Counted from the stretch's first letter, positions 16,699-25,045 are shown. The stretch: 64,000 nt of DNA from Blastococcus_B deserti (GCF_042682525.1 NZ_JBHUHP010000010.1:395358-459357), one strand, 5' to 3'. Notes: a model not told the origin generated them from the letters alone. Numbers and translations: made by a program.

Positions 16699-17556
16699 AT
16701 GTCGTCACCCCGCCCCGAGACCCAGCCCGCGCAGCAGCAGGACGTCCCCGGCACGCTGGGGGAGATGGACCCGAAGCCCGACCACGGCGAGGAGAGCTAC
16801 CGCGGGTCGGGGCGGCTGACCGGCAAGGCGGCCGTCATCACCGGTGGCGACAGCGGCATCGGCCGCGCGGTGGCGATCGCCTTCGCCCGCGAGGGCGCCG
16901 ACGTCCTCATCTCGTACCTGAACGAGCACGAGGACGCCAAGGACACCGCCAAGTACGTGGAGGACGCCGGCCGCCGCTGCGTGCTCGTGCCGGGCGACCT
17001 GGCCGACCGGGCGCACGCGAAGACGATCATCCCGAAGGCGGTCGAGGAGTTCGGCAAGGTCGACGTCCTGGTCAACAACGCGGCGTTCCAGATGAGCCAC
17101 CCGTCGCTGGAGGACGTCTCCGACGACGAGTGGGACCACACCCTCGCGGTGAACCTGTCGGCGATGTTCACGCTGACCAAGGACGCGATCCCGCACATGC
17201 CCCCGGGCGGCTCCATCATCAACTCGTCGTCGGTGAACTCCGACAACCCGAGCCCGAACCTGATCGCCTACGCCATGACGAAGGCCGGCATCGCGAACTT
17301 CACGGCCAGCCTCGCCCAGATGTACGCCGAGAAGGGCATCCGGGCCAACAGCGTGGCGCCCGGGCCGATCTGGACGCCGCTGATCCCGGCGACGATGCCG
17401 GAGGAGAAGGTCGAGAGCTTCGGCCAGCAGGTGCCGCTGGGCCGCCCCGGCCAGCCGGCGGAACTGGCGCCGGTCTACGTGATGCTGGCCAGCGACGAGG
17501 CGTCCTACGTGTCCGGCGCCCGGATCGCGGTCACCGGCGGCAAGCCCATTCTCTGA
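16699..17556 (+). CDS. Short-chain dehydrogenase/reductase (stress-type, YhdF/YdaD-like)
   Basis: A 285-aa NAD(P)-dependent SDR with an N-terminal extension of about 40 residues (EMDPKPDHGEESYRGSGRL) that is characteristic of the general-stress glucose/alcohol dehydrogenase subgroup. Cofactor motif TGGDSGIG is at residues 48-55, the NNAA motif follows, and the catalytic set is completed by INSSSVN and YAMTK. GGAGG lies just before the ATG. The substrate is not known; members of this subgroup are often induced by salt or oxidative stress. Confidence 0.88.
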   Translation: MSSPRPETQPAQQQDVPGTLGEMDPKPDHGEESYRGSGRLTGKAAVITGGDSGIGRAVAIAFAREGADVLISYLNEHEDAKDTAKYVEDAGRRCVLVPGDLADRAHAKTIIPKAVEEFGKVDVLVNNAAFQMSHPSLEDVSDDEWDHTLAVNLSAMFTLTKDAIPHMPPGGSIINSSSVNSDNPSPNLIAYAMTKAGIANFTASLAQMYAEKGIRANSVAPGPIWTPLIPATMPEEKVESFGQQVPLGRPGQPAELAPVYVMLASDEASYVSGARIAVTGGKPIL

Positions 17557-17584
17557 GCGAGGATCCCTGGAAGGACCCCGGCCG

Positions 17585-18082
17585 TCAGCGGGAGGTGCCC
17601 GCGGCGACCGGCCCGGTCCACGGGGTCACGCTGCCGTCCGTCCGCTCCGCGCGCACCCGGTAGACCAGCGAGGCGGCGTCCGACAGGGCGGCGATGCGGG
17701 CGGGGCCGTCCGCGGGCGTACCGGTGCCGTGGGCGACCTGCAGCTCGACGCACGGGCCGGGCAGCTGCTCGATGCGCGGTGAGGTGCCTTCGGAGGTCAG
17801 TGTCTGCACCTGCCAGCCCACGACAGCCGCCCCGTCGACCGGCGCGAAGCACGCCTTCCACGTGGTCGACCAGCTGCCGGCCGCGGCGTCCACGTCGTCG
17901 GTCGACGTCGCCGAGACCAGCGTGGGCGCCGAGCCCTCCACCCGGGTCGACGACGTCCCGGCCGCCGCGGAGGAGTGGGCCGGGGCGGCCGGGGTGCCAC
18001 CGGCGCCACAACCGGTGAGCCCGGCCGCCAGCGCGACGAGCGCGGCCGCCGGACCTCCGGAGCGGAGCAGCCAGGTCACCAC
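17585..18082 (-). CDS. Small secreted lipoprotein
   Basis: A 165-aa protein with a lipoprotein signal (AAGLTGC, cysteine 25), a Ser/Thr/Ala-rich linker and a C-terminal region of about 95 residues containing a two-cysteine core (WKACFAPVD...PGPCVELQV), which looks like a compact beta-sandwich similar to fibronectin III. The GTG start overlaps the end of the upstream beta-helix gene by seven bases, so the two exported proteins are probably made together. Confidence 0.6.
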   Translation of the reverse strand: MVTWLLRSGGPAAALVALAAGLTGCGAGGTPAAPAHSSAAAGTSSTRVEGSAPTLVSATSTDDVDAAAGSWSTTWKACFAPVDGAAVVGWQVQTLTSEGTSPRIEQLPGPCVELQVAHGTGTPADGPARIAALSDAASLVYRVRAERTDGSVTPWTGPVAAGTSR

Positions 18083-19347
18083 TCGACCGAGCCGAAGACC
18101 TGGCCGTTGAGCACGATCGTGTCCGGTGGGACGACCGCGCCGGTGGGCAGCTCGGTGCCGACGACCGCGCTGCGGTCACCGATCGTGGCGCCGTCGCCGA
18201 TCGTGCTCCGGAAGACCACCGACTCGGCGCCCAGCCGCACGTGGTCGCCCACGACGGTCTGCTCCTCGGGTTGACCCTGGAGGACGACCCGGCCGCCGCC
18301 GTGCACGATGGCGCCGTCGCCGTAGCGGACGTCGTCGCCCACGTGGATGTCGGTGTGCTCGAGGGCGTGGAAGATCACGTCGTCGCCCATGCGGTCCACG
18401 TGCCCTATCACGAAGGGCTCGCCCTCGTCGGCGCGGATGGCGACCCGGTCACCGACCCGGTCGGCGAAGCGGGCGAACGGGTCGGACAGGTAGACCTCGC
18501 CGATGATCCGGTTGCGGAACTGCGGCCGCGCCTGCTCCCTGCCCGCGAAGCTGGGCAGGTCGCGGTCACGGTTGAAGTCGGTGTGGCCGGGGTCGACGTT
18601 GACGCCGCGGACCGCGGTCGGGTCCTCGCGGTACAGCTCGGTGTACTCCCGCGCCAGCGCCTCGTTGACGTGGATCACGCCCTCGTTGAACTCGACGTCG
18701 CCCTGGTTGAGGTACCGGACCTTGCCGAGGGCCGGGTCGTCGGCCTCCGCCTGGGTCGTCACGTTCTTGCCCGGCAGCACGAGGTAGCCGGAGTGCAGCG
18801 TGACGCCGGGCGCGACCCGGGCCAGCGCCGAGACACCGGAGTTGACCTCGATGGTGGCGTCCTCGACCTGGCTGCCGAAGGACATGAAGACCGAGCCGTC
18901 GTACGTCTGCACGCCCGCATCCACCACGGCCGGGGGCAGCGGGCTGGCGTGCACGCCGACCTCCGCCGTGCCCAGGACCGACGAGCCGTGGGCGAGGATG
19001 ACCCGGTCGCCGACCTCGATCCCCGTGCCGCCCCGTGCGTCGAGCGTGACGTTGTCCTGGGCGTTCGAGGACGGACCGATGGTGATCGGCGCCTCCTCGG
19101 CTGCGAGCAGCTCGGCGAAGGGGCCGACGTAGACCTGCTCTCCGAGCGAGACGTGCTCTCCGCCGGACACCCGTGCCGTGGGGTCGAGGAAGGAGGCCGA
19201 ATCGGCCGCGGCGACGCGGGGGCAGACGGGCTGGTTCGCGGGTGTCGGGTGGCAACCGTCGCCCCCGCCACGGGCGAGCGCGGAGGGGGCCAGCGTGCCG
19301 GCCACCAGGACGGAGGCCGTGGCACCGGTGAGGAGCAGGCGTCGCAT
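18076..19347 (-). CDS. Secreted left-handed beta-helix (gamma-carbonic-anhydrase-like) protein
   Basis: A 423-aa protein with a cleavable signal (LAPSALARG), then two blocks of imperfect hexapeptide repeats: one near residues 50-150 (VSLGEQVYVGPFAEL, ITIGPSSNAQDNVTLDARG, IEVGDRVILAHGSSVLG) and one at the C-terminus (GDDVRYGDGAIVHGGG, TVVGDHVRLGAESVV, STIGDGATIGDRSAVVG). The NAQDNV and HG motifs recall gamma-class carbonic anhydrases, whose zinc ligands are histidines. A helical insert separates the blocks. Enzymatic activity is plausible but not shown. The ATG at 19345-19347 gives a proper signal peptide. Confidence 0.75.
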   Translation of the reverse strand: MRRLLLTGATASVLVAGTLAPSALARGGGDGCHPTPANQPVCPRVAAADSASFLDPTARVSGGEHVSLGEQVYVGPFAELLAAEEAPITIGPSSNAQDNVTLDARGGTGIEVGDRVILAHGSSVLGTAEVGVHASPLPPAVVDAGVQTYDGSVFMSFGSQVEDATIEVNSGVSALARVAPGVTLHSGYLVLPGKNVTTQAEADDPALGKVRYLNQGDVEFNEGVIHVNEALAREYTELYREDPTAVRGVNVDPGHTDFNRDRDLPSFAGREQARPQFRNRIIGEVYLSDPFARFADRVGDRVAIRADEGEPFVIGHVDRMGDDVIFHALEHTDIHVGDDVRYGDGAIVHGGGRVVLQGQPEEQTVVGDHVRLGAESVVFRSTIGDGATIGDRSAVVGTELPTGAVVPPDTIVLNGQVFGSVEW

Positions 19348-19405
19348 GGCGGTCCCGTCCGTCGTGGGTGATCCGGACCAGATCCGGATCGGAACCCGGC
19401 CCACC

Positions 19406-19454
19406 GTTCAACGGTGCACGACCGGTGTCAACGGCCGTTGTGGACGTCAACCGG
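19406..19454 (-). promoter_or_regulatory. Promoter region with three GTTGA(C/A) repeats
   Basis: On the minus strand GTTGAC, GTTGAC and GTTGAA recur with 19-20 base spacing upstream of the beta-helix gene. The middle one extends to TTGACA, a good -35 hexamer. The even spacing, two helical turns, suggests that the repeats also bind a regulator. No convincing -10 box is seen at 17 bases. Confidence 0.3.
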
Positions 19455-19491
19455 TCGACCGGCGTGTCCCGCCCGGCGTGGCGGACACCGG

Positions 19492-20394
19492 TCAGCGGCC
19501 CGGCAGGGCGGTGCCCAACGCGGCGATGTCGGCCGGGCCGACGCGGCAGCATCCGCCGACCAGCCGGGCGCCCGCGGTGACCCAGGAGGGCACGTCGTCC
19601 GGGGAGACGCCGCGCGGGCCCGTCCAGGCGCGGGCCGCGGCGTCCCAGGTCTCGCCGCTGTTCGGGTAGACGACCACCGGCTCGTCGCTGGTGGCCGCGG
19701 CCCGGATGCCCGGGACCACGGCGGCCGGCGCGGTGCAGTTGATGCCGACGGCCAGGACCGTCGCGCCCCCGGCGGCCATGGCGAAGACGTCGGCGGCCAG
19801 CTCGCCGCGCCGGGTGCGGGCGAGCCCGGCGGCGTCCACCACCGTGGTCAGGGAGAGCCAGATCGGGACGCCCAGCGCTTCGGCCTCGGCCAGGAGCGCC
19901 TCCGCCTCGACGGCCGCCGGGACCGTCTCGCAGGCCAGCACGTCGGCCCCCGCCTCGGCCAGCACCTCCATCCGCGGCCGGTGGAAGGCCCTCAGCTCCG
20001 CGACGCCGACCGACTCGACGTAGTCGCCGCTGTACTCGGAGCCGTCGGCCAGCATCGCCCCGTACGGGCCGACCGAGCCGGCGACCCATCCGCCGCCCTG
20101 CCCCTCCCGGGCCAGGGCGACCGACGACGCGATCAGCCGCCGCGCCTCGGCGGCGTCCACCCCGGCCGCGGCGAACCCCTCCACGGTGGCCTGGTAGCTG
20201 GCGGTGGTGGCCACCTCGGCACCCGCGGCCGCGAAGGCGGCGTGTGCCGCGACGATCGCCGCCGGATCGTCGCGCAGCAGCCGCGCGGACCACAGCGCCG
20301 AGGAGACGTCGTGACCGCGCGCCTCCAGCTCGGTGGAGAGCCCGCCGTCGAGCAGGACCGGCCGGGTGGCGAGCGTGTCGCCGAGGGAAGGCAT
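19492..20394 (-). CDS. mmuM: Homocysteine S-methyltransferase
   Basis: A 300-aa zinc enzyme that methylates homocysteine to methionine, using S-methylmethionine or SAM in this subgroup. The N-terminus VLLDGGLSTELEARG is diagnostic, as is ASYQAT. The three zinc cysteines are visible in VGINC and GGCCR near the end. An alternative ATG four codons upstream (20404-20406) is possible. It stands alone, so it probably salvages S-methylmethionine or repairs SAM pools. Confidence 0.88.
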   Translation of the reverse strand: MPSLGDTLATRPVLLDGGLSTELEARGHDVSSALWSARLLRDDPAAIVAAHAAFAAAGAEVATTASYQATVEGFAAAGVDAAEARRLIASSVALAREGQGGGWVAGSVGPYGAMLADGSEYSGDYVESVGVAELRAFHRPRMEVLAEAGADVLACETVPAAVEAEALLAEAEALGVPIWLSLTTVVDAAGLARTRRGELAADVFAMAAGGATVLAVGINCTAPAAVVPGIRAAATSDEPVVVYPNSGETWDAAARAWTGPRGVSPDDVPSWVTAGARLVGGCCRVGPADIAALGTALPGR

Positions 20395-20538
20395 GCCCAC
20401 GATCATCCCGCGGTACGGGGCCGCCCACGGTCGTTCGTCCGCTGCCGGCCGGGACCCGGCGCCGCCGATGTGGCGCGCCCTGACCCGTCCGGAGGAAACC
20501 GGCGCGACCCCGGGGAGCCGCTCGGCGAGACTGTTCGC

Positions 20539-20979
20539 ATGACCGGTGTCGAGGGCGCGTCCGGTGACCTGCCGGTCACCGGGTCCGTCCTCGTGCCGGC
20601 GTCCGCGCTGAGCTGGCGCTTCTCCCGCTCCTCGGGGCCGGGCGGGCAGGGCGTGAACACCGCGGACTCCCGCGTCGAGCTGTCGGTGGCCCCGCTGGCG
20701 CTGCCGGGCCTCACGGAGGCACAGCGGTCCCGGCTGGCCGCGCGCCTGGGCAGCCGGCTCGTCGACGGCGTCCTGACCATCGCCGCGAGCGAACACCGGC
20801 AGCAGCTGCGCAACCGGCAGGCGGCCCGGGAACGGCTGGCCGCGGTGCTGCGCGCCGCCCTGGCCCCGCCGCCACCGGCCCGCCGGCGCACCAAGCCGAC
20901 ACGGGGCTCGCAGGAGCGGCGGATCGAGGCGAAGAAGCAACGCGGTCAGCTCAAGAAGCAGCGCCGCTCCTGGGAGTGA
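20539..20979 (+). CDS. arfB: ArfB-like peptidyl-tRNA hydrolase (ribosome rescue)
   Basis: A 146-aa protein with the release-factor catalytic loop SSGPGGQGVN (GGQ at residues 35-37), but no stop-codon recognition domain. The C-terminus is a basic tail (RRRTKPTRGSQERR...KKQRGQLKKQR) that in ArfB enters the empty mRNA channel. It should free ribosomes stalled on truncated messages by hydrolysing peptidyl-tRNA. ATG at 20539 gives the shortest N-terminus consistent with the domain. Confidence 0.9.
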   Translation: MTGVEGASGDLPVTGSVLVPASALSWRFSRSSGPGGQGVNTADSRVELSVAPLALPGLTEAQRSRLAARLGSRLVDGVLTIAASEHRQQLRNRQAARERLAAVLRAALAPPPPARRRTKPTRGSQERRIEAKKQRGQLKKQRRSWE

Positions 20980-20993
20980 TGCGACCCCTTTCG

Positions 20994-21007
20994 TGCATGG
21001 CCATGCA
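20994..21007. promoter_or_regulatory. ARG box upstream of type II argininosuccinate synthase
   Basis: TGCAT-GGCC-ATGCA, a perfect palindrome (16 bp when the flanking G and C are included), lies 21 bases before the GTG start. It has the same half-sites and spacing as the element in front of argC at 53151. Actinobacterial ArgR operators are built of TGCAT-type half-sites. A further half-site, ATGCAT, overlaps the putative -10 box CATACT (21016-21021), seven bases before the GTG. Confidence 0.65.
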
Positions 21008-21028
21008 CCAGGATGCATACTTCTCCAC

Positions 21029-22477
21029 GTGTCCAAGGTGCTCACCTCCCTCCCGGTCGGCGAACGCGTCGGGATCGCCTTCTCCGGCGGCCTCGACACC
21101 TCGGTGGCGGTCGCGTGGATGCGCGACAAGGGGGCGGTGCCCTGCACCTACACCGCGAACATCGGGCAGTACGACGAGCCCGACATCGACTCGGTGCCCG
21201 GCCGTGCGACGGCCTACGGCGCGGAGATCGCCCGGCTCGTCGACGCCCGCGCGGCCCTCGTCGAAGAGGGGCTCGCCGCCCTGACCTGCGGCGCGTTCCA
21301 CGTGCGGTCCGGTGGCCGCAGCTACTTCAACACCACCCCGCTCGGGCGGGCGGTCACCGGCACGCTGCTCGTGCGGGCCATGCTCGACGACGACGTCCAG
21401 ATCTGGGGTGACGGCTCCACCTTCAAGGGCAACGACATCGAGCGGTTCTACCGGTACGGCTTGCTCGCCAACCCGTCGCTGCGGATCTACAAGCCCTGGC
21501 TGGACGCCGACTTCGTCACCGAGCTCGGTGGCCGCAAGGAGATGTCGGAGTGGCTGGTCGCGCACGGCCTGCCCTACCGGGACAGCACCGAGAAGGCGTA
21601 CTCCACCGACGCGAACATCTGGGGCGCGACGCACGAGGCGAAGACCCTGGAGCACCTCGACACCGGCATCGAGAGCGTCGAGCCGATCATGGGCGTGCGC
21701 TTCTGGGATCCCGACGTCGAGATCCCGACCGAGGACGTGTCGATCGGCTTCGAGCAGGGCCGGCCCGTGACCATCAACGGCAAGGAGTTCCCCACCCCCG
21801 TCGAGCTGGTGCTCGAGGCCAACGCCATCGGCGGCCGGCACGGCCTCGGCATGTCCGACCAGATCGAGAACCGCATCATCGAGGCCAAGAGCCGGGGCAT
21901 CTACGAGGCACCGGGCATGGCCCTGCTGCACATCGCCTACGAGCGGCTGGTCAACGCGATCCACAACGAGGACACCCTCGCCACCTACCACAGCGAGGGA
22001 CGGCGGCTCGGCCGGCTGATGTACGAGGGGCGCTGGCTGGACCCCCAGTCGCTGATGCTCCGGGAGTCCCTGCAGCGCTGGGTCGGCATGGCCGTCACCG
22101 GCGAGGTGACGCTGCGTCTGCGCCGCGGGGAGGACTACTCGATCCTCGACACGTCGGGGCCGGCCTTCAGCTACCACCCGGACAAGCTCTCCATGGAGCG
22201 CACCGAGGACTCGGCCTTCGGTCCGGTGGACCGGATCGGCCAGCTGACCATGCGCAACCTCGACATCGCCGACTCGCGCGCCAAGCTCGAGCAGTACGCC
22301 GCGCTCGGCATGGTCGGCGGCACGCAGCCGGTGGCGATCGGCGCGGCCCAGGCGGCCGCGACCGGGCTGATCGGCGCCATGGCCGAGGGCGGCGCCGAGG
22401 CGATCGCCTCGCGCGGTCAGGTCCCCGCCGACGACGAGCTGCTCGACCGCGCGGCGATGGAGTCCGGCACCGACTGA
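21029..22477 (+). CDS. argG: Argininosuccinate synthase, type II (E. coli-like)
   Basis: A 482-aa ATP-dependent ligase joining citrulline and aspartate. The P-loop-like AFSGGLDTSVA is near residue 13, followed by TANIGQYDEPDIDSVPGRA, SGGRSYFNTTPLGRAVTGT, and GDGSTFKGNDIERFYRYG; these mark the longer enzyme type found in E. coli, not the common form encoded at 59124. The GTG at 21029 lies seven bases after CATACT, which suggests a leaderless mRNA, and an ARG box sits just upstream. The C-terminus is about 35 residues longer than the E. coli enzyme (GGTQPVAIGAAQAAATG). The gene stands far from the arg operon. Confidence 0.9.
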   Translation: MSKVLTSLPVGERVGIAFSGGLDTSVAVAWMRDKGAVPCTYTANIGQYDEPDIDSVPGRATAYGAEIARLVDARAALVEEGLAALTCGAFHVRSGGRSYFNTTPLGRAVTGTLLVRAMLDDDVQIWGDGSTFKGNDIERFYRYGLLANPSLRIYKPWLDADFVTELGGRKEMSEWLVAHGLPYRDSTEKAYSTDANIWGATHEAKTLEHLDTGIESVEPIMGVRFWDPDVEIPTEDVSIGFEQGRPVTINGKEFPTPVELVLEANAIGGRHGLGMSDQIENRIIEAKSRGIYEAPGMALLHIAYERLVNAIHNEDTLATYHSEGRRLGRLMYEGRWLDPQSLMLRESLQRWVGMAVTGEVTLRLRRGEDYSILDTSGPAFSYHPDKLSMERTEDSAFGPVDRIGQLTMRNLDIADSRAKLEQYAALGMVGGTQPVAIGAAQAAATGLIGAMAEGGAEAIASRGQVPADDELLDRAAMESGTD

Positions 22478-22511
22478 GGACCCCGTCCTCCTCACCCCTC
22501 CATCGGGACCG
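22476..22511 (+). repeat. Degenerate hairpin repeat fragment
   Basis: Directly at the stop codon of the type II argininosuccinate synthase: GAGGACCCCGTCCTCCTCACCCC, written here in two parts as GAGGACCCCGTCC and TCCTCACCCC, then CATCGGGACC. This is the left arm and centre of the dispersed repeat. It separates the gene from the convergent sigma-factor gene. Confidence 0.4.
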
Positions 22512-22520
22512 GCGCGGCGG

Positions 22521-23759
22521 TCAGGGCAGCGAGTCCCGGCGCCGCCGCAGGAAGGCGCGGTCGGCCTCGTTCCCGGCGAGGGCGATCGCCGCGTCGTAGG
22601 CCTCCGCCGCCTCGGCGGACCGTCCCAGCCGCCGCAGCAGATCGGCCCGGACGGCGTGGAAGAGGTGCTGCCGGATCAGCGGTAGCCCGTCGACCAGGGC
22701 CAGCCCCACCGCCGGGCCCGAGACCTCGGCCACCGCGACCGCCCGGTGCAGGGCCACCACCGGGCTCGGCGCGACGGCCATCAGCTGGTCGTAGAGGGCG
22801 ACGATCTGGGCCCAATCGGTGCCGGCGGTCGACGCGGCGTCGCTGTGGACGGCGTTGATCGCGGCCTGGATCTGGTAGGGCCCCGGTCGGTCGCGACGCA
22901 GGCACTCGCGCACCAGGGCCTGACCCTCGGAGATCAGCTGCCGGTCCCAGAGCGACCGGTCCTGGTCGGCGAGGAGCACGGGAACGCCGTCCGGGCCGGT
23001 GCGCGCGGACCGGCGCGCGTCGACGAGCAGCATCAACGCCAGCAGACCCGCCACCTCGGGCTCGTCGGGCAACAGCTGGCGCAGCAGCCGGCCCAGCCGG
23101 ATCGCCTCCATGCAGAGGTCGGCCCGTACCAGCCGGTCGCCGGACGTGGCGCTGTGGCCCTCGGTGAAGACCAGGTACACGACGGCGAGGACGGCCCGCA
23201 GCCGGTCGGGCAGCTCGGCCTCGCTCGGCACCCGGTACGGGATGCGGGCGTCGCGGATCTTGGTCTTCGCCCGCACCAGCCGCTGCGCCATGGTCGGCTC
23301 CGGCACGAGGAAGGCGGCGGCGACCTCCGCCGTCGTCAGCCCGCCGAGCAGCCGCAGGGTGAGCGCCACCTGGGCCGCGGTGGACAGGGCGGGGTGGCAG
23401 CACGTGAAGATCAGCCGCAGCCGGTCGTCGTGCACGGGCCCGACCTCCTCCGGCCCCGGCTCGGCGGACAGCCGGGCCGCCTGGGCGTACTTGTCGGCAC
23501 GGGTGGCCTCCCGGCGCAGCCGGTCGATGGCCCGGTTTCGGGCGGTCGTGACGATCCAGCCGGCCGGGCTCGGCGGAACCCCGTCGGCCGGCCACCGCGC
23601 GACCGCGGTCAGGAAGGCGTCCTGCACCGCCTCCTCGGCGGCGTCGATGTCGCCGAGGAGGCGGACGAGGACCGCGACCGCGCGGCCGTAGTGCTCGCGG
23701 AACACACGGTCGATCTCCGGCGTGGGCACGTCGGGCACGGAGCGGTCAGTCGCCCTCAC
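22521..23759 (-). CDS. ECF sigma factor with TPR-like C-terminal extension (ECF42 type)
   Basis: A 412-aa RNA polymerase sigma factor. Region 2 includes GRAVAVLVRLLGDIDAAEEAVQDAF and WIVTTARNRAIDRLRRE; region 4 includes LTTAEVAAAFLVPEPTMAQRLVRAKTKIR. A C-terminal half of about 230 residues follows, rich in helical repeats (DUF6596/TPR-like), which is typical of the ECF42 group. That group lacks a membrane anti-sigma factor and is encoded next to DGPF/YCII proteins, as here (14-base overlap). The extension is thought to be needed for activity. The GTG at 23759 is the furthest upstream start; a later GTG is possible. Confidence 0.88.
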   Translation of the reverse strand: MRATDRSVPDVPTPEIDRVFREHYGRAVAVLVRLLGDIDAAEEAVQDAFLTAVARWPADGVPPSPAGWIVTTARNRAIDRLRREATRADKYAQAARLSAEPGPEEVGPVHDDRLRLIFTCCHPALSTAAQVALTLRLLGGLTTAEVAAAFLVPEPTMAQRLVRAKTKIRDARIPYRVPSEAELPDRLRAVLAVVYLVFTEGHSATSGDRLVRADLCMEAIRLGRLLRQLLPDEPEVAGLLALMLLVDARRSARTGPDGVPVLLADQDRSLWDRQLISEGQALVRECLRRDRPGPYQIQAAINAVHSDAASTAGTDWAQIVALYDQLMAVAPSPVVALHRAVAVAEVSGPAVGLALVDGLPLIRQHLFHAVRADLLRRLGRSAEAAEAYDAAIALAGNEADRAFLRRRRDSLP

Positions 23760-24099
23760 CGGGGCGGAACGGCCGCACCTCGATCGGCAGGGTGGTCGCC
23801 CGCGCCAGCTTGCGGCCCCACTCGAGCGCGGCGTCCAGATCCGGCGCCTGGATGATGCTGAAGCCGCCGACGTGCTCCTTGCCCTCGACGTAGGGCCCGT
23901 CGGTCACGAGGACGTCGCCGTCCTGCGGCCGCAGCACCGTGGCGGCGCTCGGCGGGTGGAGGCCGCCGCTGAAGACCCAGACGCCGGCGTCGTGCATCTC
24001 CCGGTCCACCGCCTCGACATCCGCCATGATCGCGGCCAGGGCCTCTGGCTCCGGGACGCCACCGGTCGGCTCGAACACGGTGAGCAGGTACTGCTGCAT
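23746..24099 (-). CDS. DGPF/YCII-domain protein, partner of the ECF42 sigma factor
   Basis: A 117-aa YCII-related protein beginning MQQYLLTVFEPTGG. The family motif appears as TDGPYVEGKEHVGGFSI, and the C-terminus is IEVRPF. The gene has a strong ribosome-binding site (AGGAGG) and overlaps the sigma-factor start. Genes of this family are the usual neighbours and direct targets of ECF42 sigma factors; the biochemical function is unknown. Confidence 0.85.
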   Translation of the reverse strand: MQQYLLTVFEPTGGVPEPEALAAIMADVEAVDREMHDAGVWVFSGGLHPPSAATVLRPQDGDVLVTDGPYVEGKEHVGGFSIIQAPDLDAALEWGRKLARATTLPIEVRPFRPGEGD

Positions 24100-24194
24100 C
24101 TCGTTCCTCCTCGGGTCGCCGCCGGCCCCGTGCCGGCTGCTCACCCCTTGTACGAACGGCTGCCGCCCGGATCGACAACTCTGGCGGGGAATCG

Positions 24195-24860
24195 TCAGCC
24201 GGTGAACAGGGGCTGAGGCTGCCGCACGACGACCCACAGCGGCAGTTCGTCGTCGGCGGTCCGGCCCGTCCAGGTCACCTCGAACCCGAACCCGCGCAGG
24301 AAGCGGACGTTGGCCCAGGAGAACACCGCGGCGGCGGCGAGGACACCGTCGGTGTCGCAGCGCACCAGCGCGGGGGCCAGCACGGCGGCGCCGAGGCCGC
24401 GGCGCCGCGAGGACGGGCGCACTCCCAGGTGCAGCAGCCACCAGTGCGGTTCGGCCGGCCGAGCCGAGGTGAGGATCGCCGCGGTGTCCCGGACGGCGCT
24501 GATCCGATCCGCAGCGAGATGGGGCAGCTCGCTGCCCAACGCCGCGCGGACGTCGGCCGGCAAGGGGGAGGTGGCCTCGGCCCCCGGCGGCGGCTCCCAG
24601 ACGGCGACGGCGGAGACGTCGTCGGTGACCCAGGCGGTTCCGGTGCCCACCCCCCGGTGGCCGGCGTCGAGCTCGTGCAGCCGGGTGAGCCGCTGCATGC
24701 GCCCGTCGTCGGGCAGCGCCCACCGCGTCCAGCGGGAGTCGGCGAGGGCGACGGTGAGGGTGGCGGCGATCCGCGGGACGTCGCGCTGCTCCGCCCGCCG
24801 GACCTCGGGCCCCTCCTCGTCCGGGTCGTCGATCCGCCGGATGGTGGGGCCCTGGGTCAC
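24195..24860 (-). CDS. GNAT-family N-acetyltransferase
   Basis: A 221-aa protein with a GNAT fold: the acetyl-CoA-binding motif is LGVRPSSRRRGLGAAVLAPAL near residue 150, and FLRGFGFEVTWTG is the beta6-beta7 end. The N-terminus is RRAEQRDVPRIAATL. GTG at 24858-24860 follows a GGGG stretch; no better start is seen. The target substrate is unknown. It stands between the DGPF gene and the tandem repeats at 24905. Confidence 0.75.
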   Translation of the reverse strand: MTQGPTIRRIDDPDEEGPEVRRAEQRDVPRIAATLTVALADSRWTRWALPDDGRMQRLTRLHELDAGHRGVGTGTAWVTDDVSAVAVWEPPPGAEATSPLPADVRAALGSELPHLAADRISAVRDTAAILTSARPAEPHWWLLHLGVRPSSRRRGLGAAVLAPALVRCDTDGVLAAAAVFSWANVRFLRGFGFEVTWTGRTADDELPLWVVVRQPQPLFTG

Positions 24861-24904
24861 CCCGGCATTCGACCACGGCCCCGTTCCGGCCCGTCCAGAG
24901 GCCC

Positions 24905-24960
24905 GGCCCCCTGCAGGGTCCCGCCGCGAGCTTGCGAGGGGCGGGGTGCAGGGGGTCCTT
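24905..24960 (-). repeat. Hairpin repeat, copy distal to the membrane-protein gene
   Basis: On the minus strand the element starts AAGGACCCCCTGC, contains CTCGCAAGCTCGCGGCGGGA and ends CCCTGCAGGGGGCC, so GGCCCCCTGCA and TGCACCCC-type arms can form a long stem. It is one of two copies in tandem behind the gene at 25046. Confidence 0.75.
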
Positions 24961-24976
24961 CTACGAGCGGTCGAGC

Positions 24977-25033
24977 GGCCCCGTCCAGGGCACCGCCGCG
25001 AGCCGGCGAGCGGTGGGCAAGGACGGGGTCCTT
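24977..25033 (-). repeat. Hairpin repeat, copy proximal to the membrane-protein gene
   Basis: Minus-strand element AAGGACCCCGTCC...CTCGCCGGCTCGCGGCGG...GGACGGGGCC, 57 bp, in tandem with the copy at 24905. A further left-arm fragment (AAGGACCCCCGC) lies between it and the stop codon at 25046. The unit and its neighbour differ in arm sequence but share the centre, as if arms were exchanged or co-evolved. Confidence 0.75.
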
Positions 25034-25045
25034 GCGGGGGTCCTT

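Noticed and set aside
20993..21028. N-terminal extension of the type II argininosuccinate synthase starting at 20993
   Set aside because: The extra residues MHGHAPGCILLH are encoded by the ArgR palindrome and the -10 region; the enzyme family starts near the GTG at 21029.
24861..25045. tRNA or small RNA gene in the structured interval
   Set aside because: The structure is fully explained by two tandem copies of the dispersed hairpin repeat; no cloverleaf with T-loop GGTTCGA-type sequence is present.
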